Positions 12,091 to 21,086 of a stretch of 27,795 nt of DNA are shown piece after piece. Under the pieces are notes generated by a model. It saw only the letters and a program-made list of their open reading frames with translations, did not search any database and was not told where the DNA came from. Source of the stretch: Physocladia obscura (Eukaryota; Chytridiomycota; Chytridiomycetes; Chytridiales; Chytriomycetaceae); contig JADGJH010000152.1 of the NCBI GenBank assembly GCA_027596945.1, positions 1 through 27,795 on the forward strand, in the 5' to 3' direction. The position numbers and the translations under genes were made by a program. Numbering within the stretch: position 1 is the stretch's first letter; each line of letters begins with the position of its first letter.

Positions 12091-12387
12091 TCAGCGTTCC
12101 GGAACTAGCAATATTTGTTGCTGATATTGATGCTTTCAGGGCTATCGGTGGCGTTTGCACTAGTTTGCGGTGGCGGCGGCGCTACGTATTCGGTTTTGCT
12201 TGTTTCGCCTTTGCAAAAAAAATATTGCAGGATTTTTGTGCATTCCGATCTGTTCCGACAAATTCCGATCGCATCATTCAATCAAAAAATGGTTATTGTC
12301 ATTCTGTGGGCTTGCTGTTTTCAACACTTCCTTACCCATCTTACTACGGATGCTGTCAGGCAATCCTGTGGCAGGAATAAAAATTTT
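12091..12387. other. intergenic, probable promoter and 5' leader of the zinc-finger gene
   Basis: No gene is supported here. On the minus strand, about 12115-12215 holds a short Pro/Thr/Ser-rich open stretch (VAPPPPQTSANATDSPESIN) that ends in TAG before the zinc-finger ATG. Its composition resembles the zinc-finger N-terminus, so it may be a leader peptide or alternative exon, but I found no splice pair that joins it in frame. Confidence 0.35.
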
Positions 12388-13445
12388 ACACAACCCCAAA
12401 AAACCAAATGTTTTTATTAAATATCAAAAGATCCGAGTCAAACCAATTATGTATGCAAATTAATGCTCTAGAGTTTTCAGGAAAAAGCTGAGTTCTTTTT
12501 GCGGTGATAATGTATCTAGCATCTGAAAATAAACACTCAGAGGGAGCCGATGAGCATGAAATTGTTAAATAGTTTACTGCCATTTCACATAACTGGATAT
12601 TCTTTTTTGTGAGTTTTCTACCACCAAAGAATATCATCTGTCTCCACTTGCTCCTGTTTCAAGTATTTTTCAAACTCATCGTCTCCAGACTTTGTGTCTC
12701 AGAGTTTTACCATTTTCTATTTTTGTTACCAAAAATAGCCAATGATTTTCAATATTTATATCTTGTTGATTATTTAACAATTGAGGTTTTGGTACTTTTC
12801 TTCAAGAAATCACCCAAAAGTTTTTGATGTGCTCTTCAAGGTCAGGATTTTTGTCATTAAGTTAAGCAAGTTGTAAATCTTCACAAAAGTTGAAATTTAA
12901 TTGCAGATCAAGAATAGTTAAAAGTGATGGGTGGATTTTCTCCAGTATTTTTGAAATTTGATATAAAAAGCTTCCAATGTGGCAAAATAACAGTTAAAAA
13001 CTTTATGGCCATATTTCTGAATAAAATCACCAATACGTTTTGTTTTTTATCTGTTGTGAAGTTAAAATTTGTTGGTATTACATGCTGATTTGATCAAAAA
13101 GAGTTTCATACATTGAAAAAACTTCAAAAGCAGTAACAAATATACTTTTCATGTCAAATGTGGAATACCAATGTGTCACAACATCTTGAATAACTGTAAT
13201 AAATTGTCTTTCAAAGTTGCCAGCATTAACCCATGCAGTTTGTAATTCTCTGACATGTTGTGGAAACTCTTTCACAGCAACAACAAGAGAATGCAACTTT
13301 AATCGCTGAATTGGGATTTTTCAAGCATTTATCAAGAATTGCTTGAACAGCCAGATCAACAATATGTGCCAACAACGGACATGTGTCTCATTTTTATGCT
13401 TCATAAGACATGTCCATTTGATCCACATTGGATTGCAAAACAAAA
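12388..13445 (-). mobile_element. hAT-family transposase relic (degenerate)
   Basis: Read on the minus strand from high to low coordinates, the hAT transposase landmarks come in order but in shifting frames with stops. They are CPLLAHIVDLAVQAIL near 13385-13335, VIQDVVTHWYSTFDM near 13194-13150 (family form: DVxTRWNSTY), DEFEKYLKQE and DILWW near 12690-12621, and the C-terminal dimerisation block SSAPSECLFSDARYIITAKR within 12386-12637. Right after the WW a TAG interrupts the frame, and another stop follows within about ten codons. The hAT family moves by cut-and-paste with 8-bp target duplications; I could not identify terminal inverted repeats. It is non-functional. Confidence 0.82.
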
Positions 13446-13509
13446 GCAGTAGCATCAATTGATAATGATGCAACTAAAAAATGATGAATAAACATGTTTT
13501 ACCAACTGT

Positions 13510-13965
13510 ACATGCAAAGTGGCCAAAAAATTGGCAGGCAAGAATGAATGGGACTCAAATTACATTCAACAGGACAATGCGAAACCATACGTTGGTAGCT
13601 CACAAGAATCTTTGAACAATGAACTTCTACAAACCAGATTTCATATTCAAATTCAAAACCAACCAATCTAGATTTTAATATCCTTGATCTGAGAAATCCA
13701 ATCTCTTCAACACCAAATTGGTGGTCAGCATACTATTGATGATATTATTACCGCAACAGAGTCAGCTTTCAATAAAATGGAATCATCTAGACTCAACAAC
13801 AACATGTCTTTGACACTTCAAAACCGAATAGTTGAGTCAATGAGAGGAAACAACTTCAAGATCCCCCATATGCAAAAGGCAAAATTAATGCATAAGAGAG
13901 AACTGCTATTAGCTCTAAATATTCCTGCAGAAGTTTATTTTGAAACATTTGAAACAGAAGGGAAT
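13510..13965 (+). mobile_element. mariner-type (Tc1/mariner superfamily) transposase relic, C-terminal part
   Basis: Three plus-strand frames must be joined to follow the homology. First comes NYIQQDNAKP (about 13558-13590), the block carrying the second catalytic Asp of the DDE/D triad. Then NLDFNILDLR (about 13667-13700; family form NSPDLNVLDLGFF), and then IQSLQHQIGGQHTIDDIITA onward to NNFKIPHMQKAKLMHKREL (about 13700-13915). At least two frameshifts and a stop separate these. The N-terminal DNA-binding half and the first catalytic Asp are absent, so this is a truncated, dead copy. It lies head-to-head with the hAT relic and ends about 12 bp from the stop codon of the phosphatase gene. 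Confidence 0.85.
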
Positions 13966-13972
13966 TTTTTTT

Positions 13973-14731
13973 TCAACCTGCATTGTTTAATTGCCTGATT
14001 TCACCCGTTTCTAAGTGCTTGATATTTCTATGGCCCCATGCGGCTATTACGCCGCTTTCGCTTCCATCCTTTTCGCCAATAAATCCAGCCTGTAAAATTT
14101 GTAAGGTGTCGCCATGTGAAACAATAAATGTCAAATCATTCTCGTTCTCCTTTTGCTCCTCCTTCACAACCGCAATCGCGCGTCTATACACATTCTCAGG
14201 ACTCTCTACGTTTGCGAAAATCTGATGCCGGGCATCAAACTCCCACACTGTGCGATACTCCTGCGCGCCTGATTTTCCTTCCAAGTCGCCGAAATAGCGT
14301 TCGCGAAGTCGCGCATCGAGAGTCATTGTTACATATGAACAACCGTATTTCTTTTGCTGCTGTTGGTGCAATGTTTCAGCGACTATTGCGGCGGTTTCTT
14401 TGGCGCGTGTGAAATCAGAGGAAATGACTTTGATATTGGTCGTTTTTGTTAATACCAGGGTTGGGACCAAGGCTTGTATTGACTGTGTTTTTTTCTACTA
14501 TTTACTCGAACTACATTTTTGGAATGCGTGTGGGGTGGTTGTGTGCTCACGCTTTGTACTTGAATCTTGCCAACATCTGATAAACCTTCTGACTGCTTGA
14601 CACCGTTTTCTGGCCAAGAGCAGATGCGGTCTGCTACGTTTGCCGTCGATTGTCCATGCCGAACCTTTTTGTTTATCTTATCAGTTCTTAGCGGCCAAAG
14701 CCAAATCGAAAGTTGTCACCAGAAACAACAT
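13973..14731 (-). CDS. histidine phosphatase (phosphoglycerate-mutase-like) family protein, three exons
   Basis: Exons in transcript order: 14731-14720 (12 nt), 14664-14560, 14482-13973; 208 residues. The 12-nt first exon encodes MLFL and joins to VRHGQSTAN, giving the canonical start MLFLVRHGQS. Family residues are visible: R6-H7-G8 with the phospho-accepting His7, the SSDFTRAKETA block (Arg65), RLRERYFGDLEG (acid Glu101), and VSHGDTLQ (His162). Such enzymes remove or move phosphate on small metabolites or proteins through a phosphohistidine; the substrate cannot be read from sequence. At about 208 residues it is a single-domain monofunctional type. The second intron could instead start at GTGAGC nine bases further on (also in frame). 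The gene is divergent from the first D-amino-acid oxidase, with only 31 bp between ATGs. Confidence 0.88.
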
Positions 14732-14762
14732 CCAGAATTCAGATTTTTATTTAAGAGTCAAA
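14732..14762. promoter_or_regulatory. 31-bp gap between divergent start codons (shared promoter region)
   Basis: The ATGs of the phosphatase (-) and of the first D-amino-acid oxidase (+) are separated by only 31 AT-rich bases. Either the promoter elements lie inside the opposing gene bodies, or both genes are driven from one very small bidirectional region with overlapping 5' ends. No named box is recognisable. Confidence 0.5.
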
Positions 14763-16165
14763 ATGAACTCAAAAACGATTGCAATTCTTGGAGCTGGTGT
14801 TCAAGGCCTCTCAACAGCAATTCTTCTTCTTCACCAAGGAGCCACAAACGTTGCTATTATATCAGATGCTAATGTCGCCGAGTTTGATCCATCAGACCCC
14901 ACCTTTGCCTCCCCAAAGGTTCAAATAACCATTTGTGTCTTCTCATCAAACATTCAAAAACACCACCTAATAAATTAATAAATAAAAAGGCTGGTGCCAA
15001 CTGGCAGACATTCGCGGCTGAAAACGACTCACGTCTACAGGAATACGATTCAATCACATATCACGCACTCAGAAAACTTGCGGTGGTTCCAGAGTGTGGT
15101 ATCTGGCGGCTCCCAGGAATGCAGTTTTACGACTCCAAGCCACAAAACTTTCAACACCCATGGTACAAGCGTTTGGTTGAAGGGTACGAGGAATGTACAC
15201 AGGAAGATTTAACTGCAACAAAGAAATTCGGTATCAAATACCAAACCGTCACGATCAATGTTCCCAAATATCATGCTTGGCTCACGGACAAGGCGAAAGC
15301 AATGGGCGCTACTTTTGTAAAGGCGAAACTTAACCATTGGGAAGACGCCTTGAAGTATGTTAAGGCTGATATTGTGATTAACAGTACTGGATTGGGTATG
15401 TGTGTTAATATGTTTTTTGTCTTACGCTTGTTACCAGGTTCGTTATGGTTGGGAGGTATCCAAGATCAAACAATGTACCCTGTTCGCGGTCAAATAGTAG
15501 TTGTCCGTGCTCCTCAAGTGAAGAGAACAATCAGCACCTCATCTGCGTTGAATGGTTATCGTGGCACAAAAAATATGGCTGAAGCAGCGGCAAAAGTTAC
15601 TTATGTTATTCCACGTGAAGACGGCCTGGTTATTCTCGGTGGAACATATCAACAAAATAACTTGTAAAGTAGACATTGTTGCAAAATATTTTAATCATTC
15701 CAATACTCTTTTTTATATTTTATTTTATATGTTTTTCAGCTCAATGGAAGTTGATCCTGCTACCACAAAAAGTATTATTGAGCGATGCGTTGGGATTTGC
15801 CCTGAACTTCTTGTGGATGGAAAGCTTCCCGAAATCGTTGAAGTAAAAGTTGGTTTGAGACCAGGAAGAAAAGGCGATTGCCGTATTGATGCACAGACTT
15901 TGAGTTGAGTTTTACAGCTTTTTCATACTAATTGTATTTATTGGTTGACAACTTTTTTTTTCTTCTAGCGACGTCAAGAGGACGCGATGTGGTCCTTGTC
16001 AATAATTATGGACATGGAGGTTCGGGATATCAGTGCAGCTGGGGATGTGCATTAAGTGTTGTTAAACTTGTGCGCCAGTCTGCTGGAGTTGGCGTAGACG
16101 GCGCTGCTTTGAGCAAATTTTTGACGGAAACCATTGATTTTTCGTCATTGCAGGCGAAACTGTGA
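14763..16165 (+). CDS. DAO: D-amino-acid oxidase, peroxisomal (copy 1), five exons
   Basis: Exons: 14763-14918, 14990-15395, 15438-15663, 15740-15903, 15969-16165; 382 residues, close to the usual 340-390. It is an FAD enzyme that oxidises D-amino acids to 2-oxo acids with release of ammonia and hydrogen peroxide. Visible: the N-terminal dinucleotide-binding motif ILGAGVQGLS (8-17), FASPKAGANWQ, YPVRGQ, YVIPREDGLVILGGTYQ, GLRPGR (the region of the substrate-carboxylate-binding Arg in known DAOs), and the C-terminal family signature LVNNYGHGGSG with SWGCA. It ends in AKL, an accepted variant of the type-1 peroxisomal signal, which fits a peroxide-producing enzyme. The signature position normally occupied by His is Asn. 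D-aspartate oxidase is a close relative and cannot be excluded. It is followed 86 bp downstream by a paralogue. Confidence 0.95.
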
Positions 16166-16251
16166 GTCAAATTCTTTTACCTATTTTTTTCTTTCCATGA
16201 AGGAATGAATGGGTCAGAAATAAGATTAAATTGAGAAAAAAATTTGAAACG

Positions 16252-17658
16252 ATGGACAACCAAACAATCGTTGTGCTCGGAGCCGGTGTTCAGGGCCTTA
16301 CGGCAGCATTATTATTGCTGCACCAAAAGGTTAAGCGTGTTGTTATTGTTGCTGAATCGTCAATTTCCGAATACAACAAGAATGATCCATATTTTGCATC
16401 CCCAAAGGTGAATAAACATAAACACCAACCTGCCTTTCAATACACGCACATACCCACACAAAAATGTACAAGGCTGGCGCAAACTGGCAAACGTATGTGG
16501 GAAATCACGACTATCGGTTGCAATCCTTTGACGAGGCATCATACTATACACTCTGGAGTTTGTCGTTCCTTCCGCAATGCGGGATCATGCGAGTGCCAGG
16601 TTTTCAGTTCTACGATGAACAGCCAAAGGTTTTTGAACATCCTTGGTACGCGCGTTTTGTTAAGGGCTACGGATTCGCAACCGAGAAAGATTTGCCTCCA
16701 TCTAAAAAATTTGGCGTCAGATACGAAACGGTTACGATTAATGTACCGAAATATGTGGCATGGTTGATGGAAAGAGTGAAGGCGATGGGTGGGACTTTTG
16801 TTTGGACGAAATTAGAGCACTGGGAAGACGCGTTAAAACACGTCAAAGCAAATACAATCATTAACTGTACAGCGTTGGGTACGAAGTTTAAGAATATATT
16901 CCTTGCTCATTTAACGGAATGAAATTAAACACAGGCTCATCAAAACTTAGAGGTATTGAAGATAAGGATTTGTATCCTGTACGTGGGCAGATTGTGATTG
17001 TTCGGGCACCCCAAGTTCAACGCACAATTGGTACTGCCTTAGAACTGGGTGGATCGCGAGGAGACATGGCGCAATCTGAAGGTGGATTTTCAGCGTCAGT
17101 CAAACGAGCATTTATTTAACTGTGAAAAATAAATAGAGACTTCTAAAGTTACTTACGTTATTCCACGCGAAGACGGACTTGTTATTCTCGGAGGCACTTA
17201 TCAAAAAAATAATTTCAATATGAATGTTGATCTTCAAACAGCTCAAGAGATAATGGATCGTTGTGTTGCAGTTTGCCCAGAACTTGTTGTCAACGGCAAA
17301 CTTCCAGAAGTACATGACCATGTTGTTGGCTTACGTCCAGCTAGATATGGCGACTGCCGAGTAGATTCACAGTACCTCAGTTCGCTAAGCTTTTCCTTTT
17401 TCTTTTTCTTCTAATACTTCTCCTTTTTCCAAAAAAATGTTAACGTATCAATTAAACACAGAAACGTCAACTGGGAGAGAAATTTTGTTTGTTAATAACT
17501 ATGGTCATGGGGGCTATGGATATCAAAGCAGCTGGGGTTGTGCCCGTAGTGTGGTAACAATAGTACGTCGTGCAATTGGTGTTGCTCAAGACGAAAAAGT
17601 ATTGACCAACTTGTTAAAAAATGTTGTTGGCTCATCCAATCGCGAAGCGAAGTTGTAG
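16252..17658 (+). CDS. DAO: D-amino-acid oxidase, peroxisomal (copy 2), five exons
   Basis: Exons: 16252-16407, 16473-16878, 16935-17081, 17137-17379, 17462-17658; 382 residues, identical in length to copy 1. Exons 1, 2 and 5 match copy 1 base for base in length (156, 406, 197). Motifs: VVLGAGVQGLT, FASPKAGANWQ, YPVRGQIVIVRAPQVQRTI, YVIPREDGLVILGGTYQ, GLRPAR, FVNNYGHGGYG with SWGCA, and a terminal AKL peroxisomal signal. It lacks copy 1's intron after NNF and has one of its own after the SE of MAQSE. An in-frame ATG at 16231 would add seven residues; M16252 is preferred because it aligns with copy 1. Sequence divergence between the copies is substantial, so the duplication is not recent; they may differ in D-amino-acid preference (inference). 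Confidence 0.95.
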
Positions 17659-17740
17659 TTTTTGCGAAGTTGATTTTAATTGCTTTTGTTTTTCTTTTTT
17701 TTTTTTTTTGTTTTTGACAAATCAGTGATTATAGCTGAAA

Positions 17741-18453
17741 ATGGCCTCAGCAAACCCAGAAACAGGTTCAGAGCCGATTTCAGATATTTTGAATTTGACA
17801 GACTTGCAGCTTGACCCTCCTGATAATTGGTATGAGTTCCGAGGTCATTTTATGTAAAATGATAAAATTTCATGGAAAAAAGGTTGTCTTCACAACCACA
17901 GAATTCAGATAACTTGCCCGATTTTCAAATTTTGACCTGGCTAAAAACCGATGAAGATATAAATGCTATGATTGATACTGCTAATGGTTTACTACACCGA
18001 CGCGTGAAATCGGAGGAAAATTCGACAAATATAAATTCAACATTGATTGAAGTTTCCTGCCAAACCCGCCAGAAAGTCCAAGAAATTTCGAAGAATGAAA
18101 TAGTGCTGGCAAACCCTATGCTTAAAAAATCGAAAACTACAGCCTGTTTTCAACAGCAATTGGCCGAAAGCAGTATTCCAAAGCCATCATTTATGGGAAT
18201 GGGAAAACCTACAAGCAAATATACGCTTGCAACCACTGTTTCAACTTCGCAGATTCCAAAAATGTCTGGCCGGCTGATATCTGGCATCCCAACCTCACGA
18301 ACTTGCTCAAGTTTATCAATGTTGAGTCGAGGATTGAGCAAAAGTCATTTTTCCCCTACTACCTCAAGGCAACATAAAATTGAGCATTCAAGCACTGCTC
18401 TTTCTTCTGAAATTTTAAGCAAAGATCATCTTCTACATAAACAAAACAAATAA
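17741..18453 (+). CDS. hypothetical protein with three SxIP motifs, two exons
   Basis: Exons 17741-17829 and 17883-18453 give 219 residues: MASANPETGSEPISDILNLT... then, across the join, DPPDNWLSSQPQ. The N-terminal third has short acidic/hydrophobic patches (LTDLQLDPPDNW, FQILTWLKTDEDINAMI). The second half is Ser/Thr/Lys-rich, disordered-looking and basic, and contains SSIP, SQIP and SGIP, each near Lys, Arg or Pro. SxIP in a basic Ser-rich context is the known ligand of the EB1 cargo-binding domain at growing microtubule ends, so a microtubule plus-end role is a reasonable but unproven guess. The acidic, Trp-containing N-terminus is loosely like SLAIN-type proteins; that is not strong enough to name it. 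It ends 59 bp before CFAP161 on the same strand. Confidence 0.65.
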
Positions 18454-18512
18454 AATAGAATTATTATTTTCTTTTTCCATTTCTTTTTCTTATACAAAGA
18501 GACAATCCATAA

Positions 18513-19578
18513 ATGAAAGATCCAATTCTTAATCCCCCAGTGACACATAGAATTGGAAACTGGTGCGAAGAAGCTGTTCTACGTGAAGTATCCAAGTCAA
18601 TTTTTATTTTCTGCAGCAAACACAATTTCTCAGTCACGACAACTGATTTTACAGGAACAGCTCAAGAATTTTTTGGCAAAATGTGATGCTGGAGTTTTAG
18701 AGGTGCAACGCAACGAGATGAAAAAACAAATGGCACTTCAAGAGACGCCACTTTCGACGAAATTTGAGTTTGGACAGAATATTATGATTAAGGTGAGATC
18801 ATACATTATTATTGTCTTTTTTAATTTTCTTAACTGTTCATTTTAGAATGCTGGTACTGATGGTTACCTTTCTGTTGATTTGTCAGATAAATTTCCGGAG
18901 CATGTGACCGAGAGTGATATTTTTTACGTGACGACGGCTATAGGAGCACTTGATGCCAATAAAAAAGTTATCGCCACGGCCAGATCCACAATGAAACTCC
19001 TGCCCGCTGATGTGTATACCGAAGTTGGACTTAGAGATTTGATTCCTAGATACGGGCAAAAGATCTATATTGTTGTTTCTGACGCACTATTTGAGAAACC
19101 AGTTTCGTTTCTTTTATTTTTCTCACTACATGACTTACGTTAATTTTTAGATGTTTTTATGTTCTGAGCATAAAACGTTGAGCAGAAGCTCTCGCCGTTT
19201 GCACCTTCAACCTGCATTCCTTTCTTTCTACAAAGATTCTCGCGCAGAATGGCAGATTGTATTTCCAGACCCAAACTTTTCAATTGAAATGGAAGGGCAT
19301 CCAGTTCCAGTAAGTTTTTGTATGAATTTTTTAACCCGTAAATAAACAAGAAGCAGGTTGGAGAGCGAGTGATTGTCCGACATCCATTGACTGGAATAAA
19401 TATTGGATCCGAATTATCCTCCAAAACAATGATAAGGTAAAACATTTCTCTTTATTTTATGTTTTATTTGCTTATTCTAACAATCAGAAATGATTTTGGA
19501 TGTGAATGGGATGTTGATTTGACGAGAAAACGCGAAACAAAATGGTGCAGGTGGATTTTTGAAAATAAAACTTGTTGA
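18513..19578 (+). CDS. CFAP161: cilia- and flagella-associated protein 161 (CFAP161) homologue, six exons
   Basis: Exons: 18513-18587, 18655-18792, 18847-19101, 19151-19309, 19357-19436, 19488-19578; 265 residues, slightly shorter than animal CFAP161 (about 300). Joining exons 1 and 2 gives NWCEEAVLREEQLKNFLAK, which aligns without gaps with the animal N-terminal NW...L.E...KDFL.K block. Further matches are the FLCSEHKTLSRSSRR block (animal form YLSSDHRTL.KSS) and WQIVFPDPNFSIEMEGHPVP (animal WQ..FPDP....YEG.PVP). CFAP161 is a microtubule inner protein of doublet microtubules in motile axonemes, so this marks a flagellated organism. An AATAAA lies at 19564-19569, inside the coding end, and the stop is only 45 bp from the stop of the opposing NSRP1-like gene. 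Confidence 0.86.
19564..19569 (+). promoter_or_regulatory. AATAAA poly(A)-signal-like site inside the end of CFAP161
   Basis: The hexamer overlaps the last codons (ENKT) of CFAP161, just before the TGA at 19576-19578. If used, the 3' UTR would be very short and cleavage would fall in or near the opposing gene's end. It could also be chance in AT-rich DNA. Confidence 0.35.
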
Positions 19579-19617
19579 ATTTGAATCTTCAATTTTACAT
19601 CTAATAACGGTGGCATA

Positions 19618-19623
19618 TTTATT
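19618..19623 (-). promoter_or_regulatory. AATAAA poly(A)-signal-like site directly after the NSRP1-like stop
   Basis: On the minus strand the stop TGA (19626-19624) is followed immediately by AATAAA. Cleavage 10-30 nt beyond it would place the mRNA end inside or next to the CFAP161 coding end, so the two convergent transcripts probably overlap. Confidence 0.45.
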
Positions 19624-21034
19624 TCAATCGGAGTCAGCTTCTCCCTTTTGCTGTTCTTGAGCTTTTTTACGAGCCAAGTATCTTGCTCTTGCATCCAAAA
19701 CAACAGCCTCAGTTGATTTCTTCACCATCTTTTGTAACAGATCCTCTCTTTCACGAGCAATTTTTTGCAATCGCTTTTCTTCGCTTTCTGCCATTTGTTT
19801 CTCTGTTTCTTCCAACAAGCGTTTGGCTTGTTCTTCCTTTGCGCGTCGTTTTTCAATTTCGACACGTTTTCTTTCCCGCTCTTCCCGTTCTTTTTGCCTT
19901 TCTTCTTCCCGTATTCTTTCACGGTCTCGCTCGTCGGCTTCCCGCTCTTCATCAATAACTCGCAGTTTTGTTCGTGAAACATTTAAACCGCCTTTCAGAA
20001 GCACCCTAATTTTCTCAAATTAATAAAATTTTTTAAAGGAAGGAATTTGAGAAACCTTTTATCCACAACTTCATTCGAAGCGTTGATTTTAGCTTCACCG
20101 CGATTTATTGCAGCCTCGAGACGTTCTTTTTCCTCCGAAGCTCTTTCTTTCTCGCGGCGCTCACGTTCAGCAGTAGCTGCAGCGATGTCTTTTGCTGACA
20201 AGTTTGATCCAGCTGTTATTTGTTCATGAGAGTCCAATAAACTGCGATAAAATTGCGCCATATCACCGCCAGTTTTTTGGAGAGCTGCGATAAATCCAAC
20301 CAATGAGTTTTAATTTAGGTTTTTTGCAAAAGCAGATGATATATGCACCTTCATTTCGTCTTTCTTCTTCTTCAAGACGCCTCAGCTCTTTTTGCCGTTC
20401 CTTGTATGCCTCCGTGACGAATGCATCCTTGTCTCCATACAAATCACCTTCTTCAACGCGCTCTTTCGCAACTTTTCTGTCTTCAACGCGTTCCAATTCG
20501 ATTTTACGTTGCAATGATGCAGCTAGTAAGTTGGAAACGTATCTAGGCTGCATTCAAAAGAGTATCAGTATAATGCAACAGAGTCGAATGTGGCAGAAGT
20601 ATATTTTGCAAACTCACTTTCTTTCGACCATGCTTATCAACATCTCCCAGATCTCTTTTCCGCCGCTGTGCTTCTTCTTGTTCTTTCATGGAATCATATG
20701 CGCCATCGTAGTCGAATATATTCGGATCTTCGTCGAGAGCAGCCTGTTTCGCCTTTTCAACCCGGGCATTCGGCGCCGATTGAGTTTGAATTTCACGGGC
20801 GGCCTTTGATCGAAACGATGACGAGGTCGGTTTCGACTTTGAATTCTTTATTTGTGGACTTTCCGAATCACTGGCGTTCAGAGCATCTTCATCGGAATCG
20901 TTGTTGAAGACTGCAGGTTTCTTTGTCGCTATTTGCTGATTAGACCCCGAAACTACACCGGTGCGTTTGATAAGTCCGAATTTGAGTCCACCGGCCGATC
21001 CACCAACATTACGCATTGATCCATTAGACGCCAT
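19624..21034 (-). CDS. NSRP1: NSRP1-like nuclear speckle splicing regulator (CCDC55 family), four exons
   Basis: Exons in transcript order: 21034-20618, 20547-20349, 20284-20056, 20005-19624; 408 residues. Matches to NSRP1 in order: GLKFGLIKR near the N-terminus, PAVFNNDSDED, an EDPNIFDYDGAYDSM block, PRYVSNLLAASLQRKIE, GDLYGDKDAFVTEAYKERQKE, DMAQFYRSLL and a C-terminal ARARYLARKKA. Between the last two is a long Glu/Arg/Lys-rich single helix. NSRP1 is a nuclear speckle protein that influences alternative splice-site choice in animals. The fungal form lacks the long RS-rich middle of the animal protein and is correspondingly shorter. It is divergent from the SNARE gene, with 52 bp between ATGs, so the two probably share a promoter. 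Confidence 0.86.
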
Positions 21035-21086
21035 TCTTTGTCAAGTATCACACTTGCCTCAACAAAAGATTTTCAAGTTCAGAAAA
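21035..21086. promoter_or_regulatory. 52-bp bidirectional intergenic region, NSRP1-like / syntaxin-6-like
   Basis: Only 52 bases separate the two divergent ATGs. No TATA box is evident. A shared core promoter with short or overlapping 5' UTRs is the simplest reading. Confidence 0.5.

Noticed and set aside
12115..12463. Three overlapping plus-strand frames upstream of the hAT relic
   Set aside because: They overlap each other in three frames with no recognisable domain and cover the probable zinc-finger promoter and the hAT tail.
13777..13998. A 73-residue protein-coding gene at the 3' end of the mariner relic
   Set aside because: The frame is the tail of a transposase and runs on into the phosphatase coding region on the other strand; it has no independent start.
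16140..16260. GTGAGT overlapping the stop of the first oxidase as a donor joining the two oxidases
   Set aside because: Using it would remove the conserved AKL peroxisomal ending that both copies share; each copy already makes a full-length 382-residue enzyme.
17741..19578. Merging the SxIP protein and CFAP161 into one gene
   Set aside because: Both have their own plausible ATG and stop; an in-frame TAA lies just before the CFAP161 ATG and I found no donor near the end of the first frame to splice out the gap.
19683..20229. Several 60-91 codon plus-strand frames rich in Phe, Ser and Arg
   Set aside because: They are antisense to the Glu/Arg/Lys-rich helix of the NSRP1-like protein, whose composition automatically leaves the opposite strand open.
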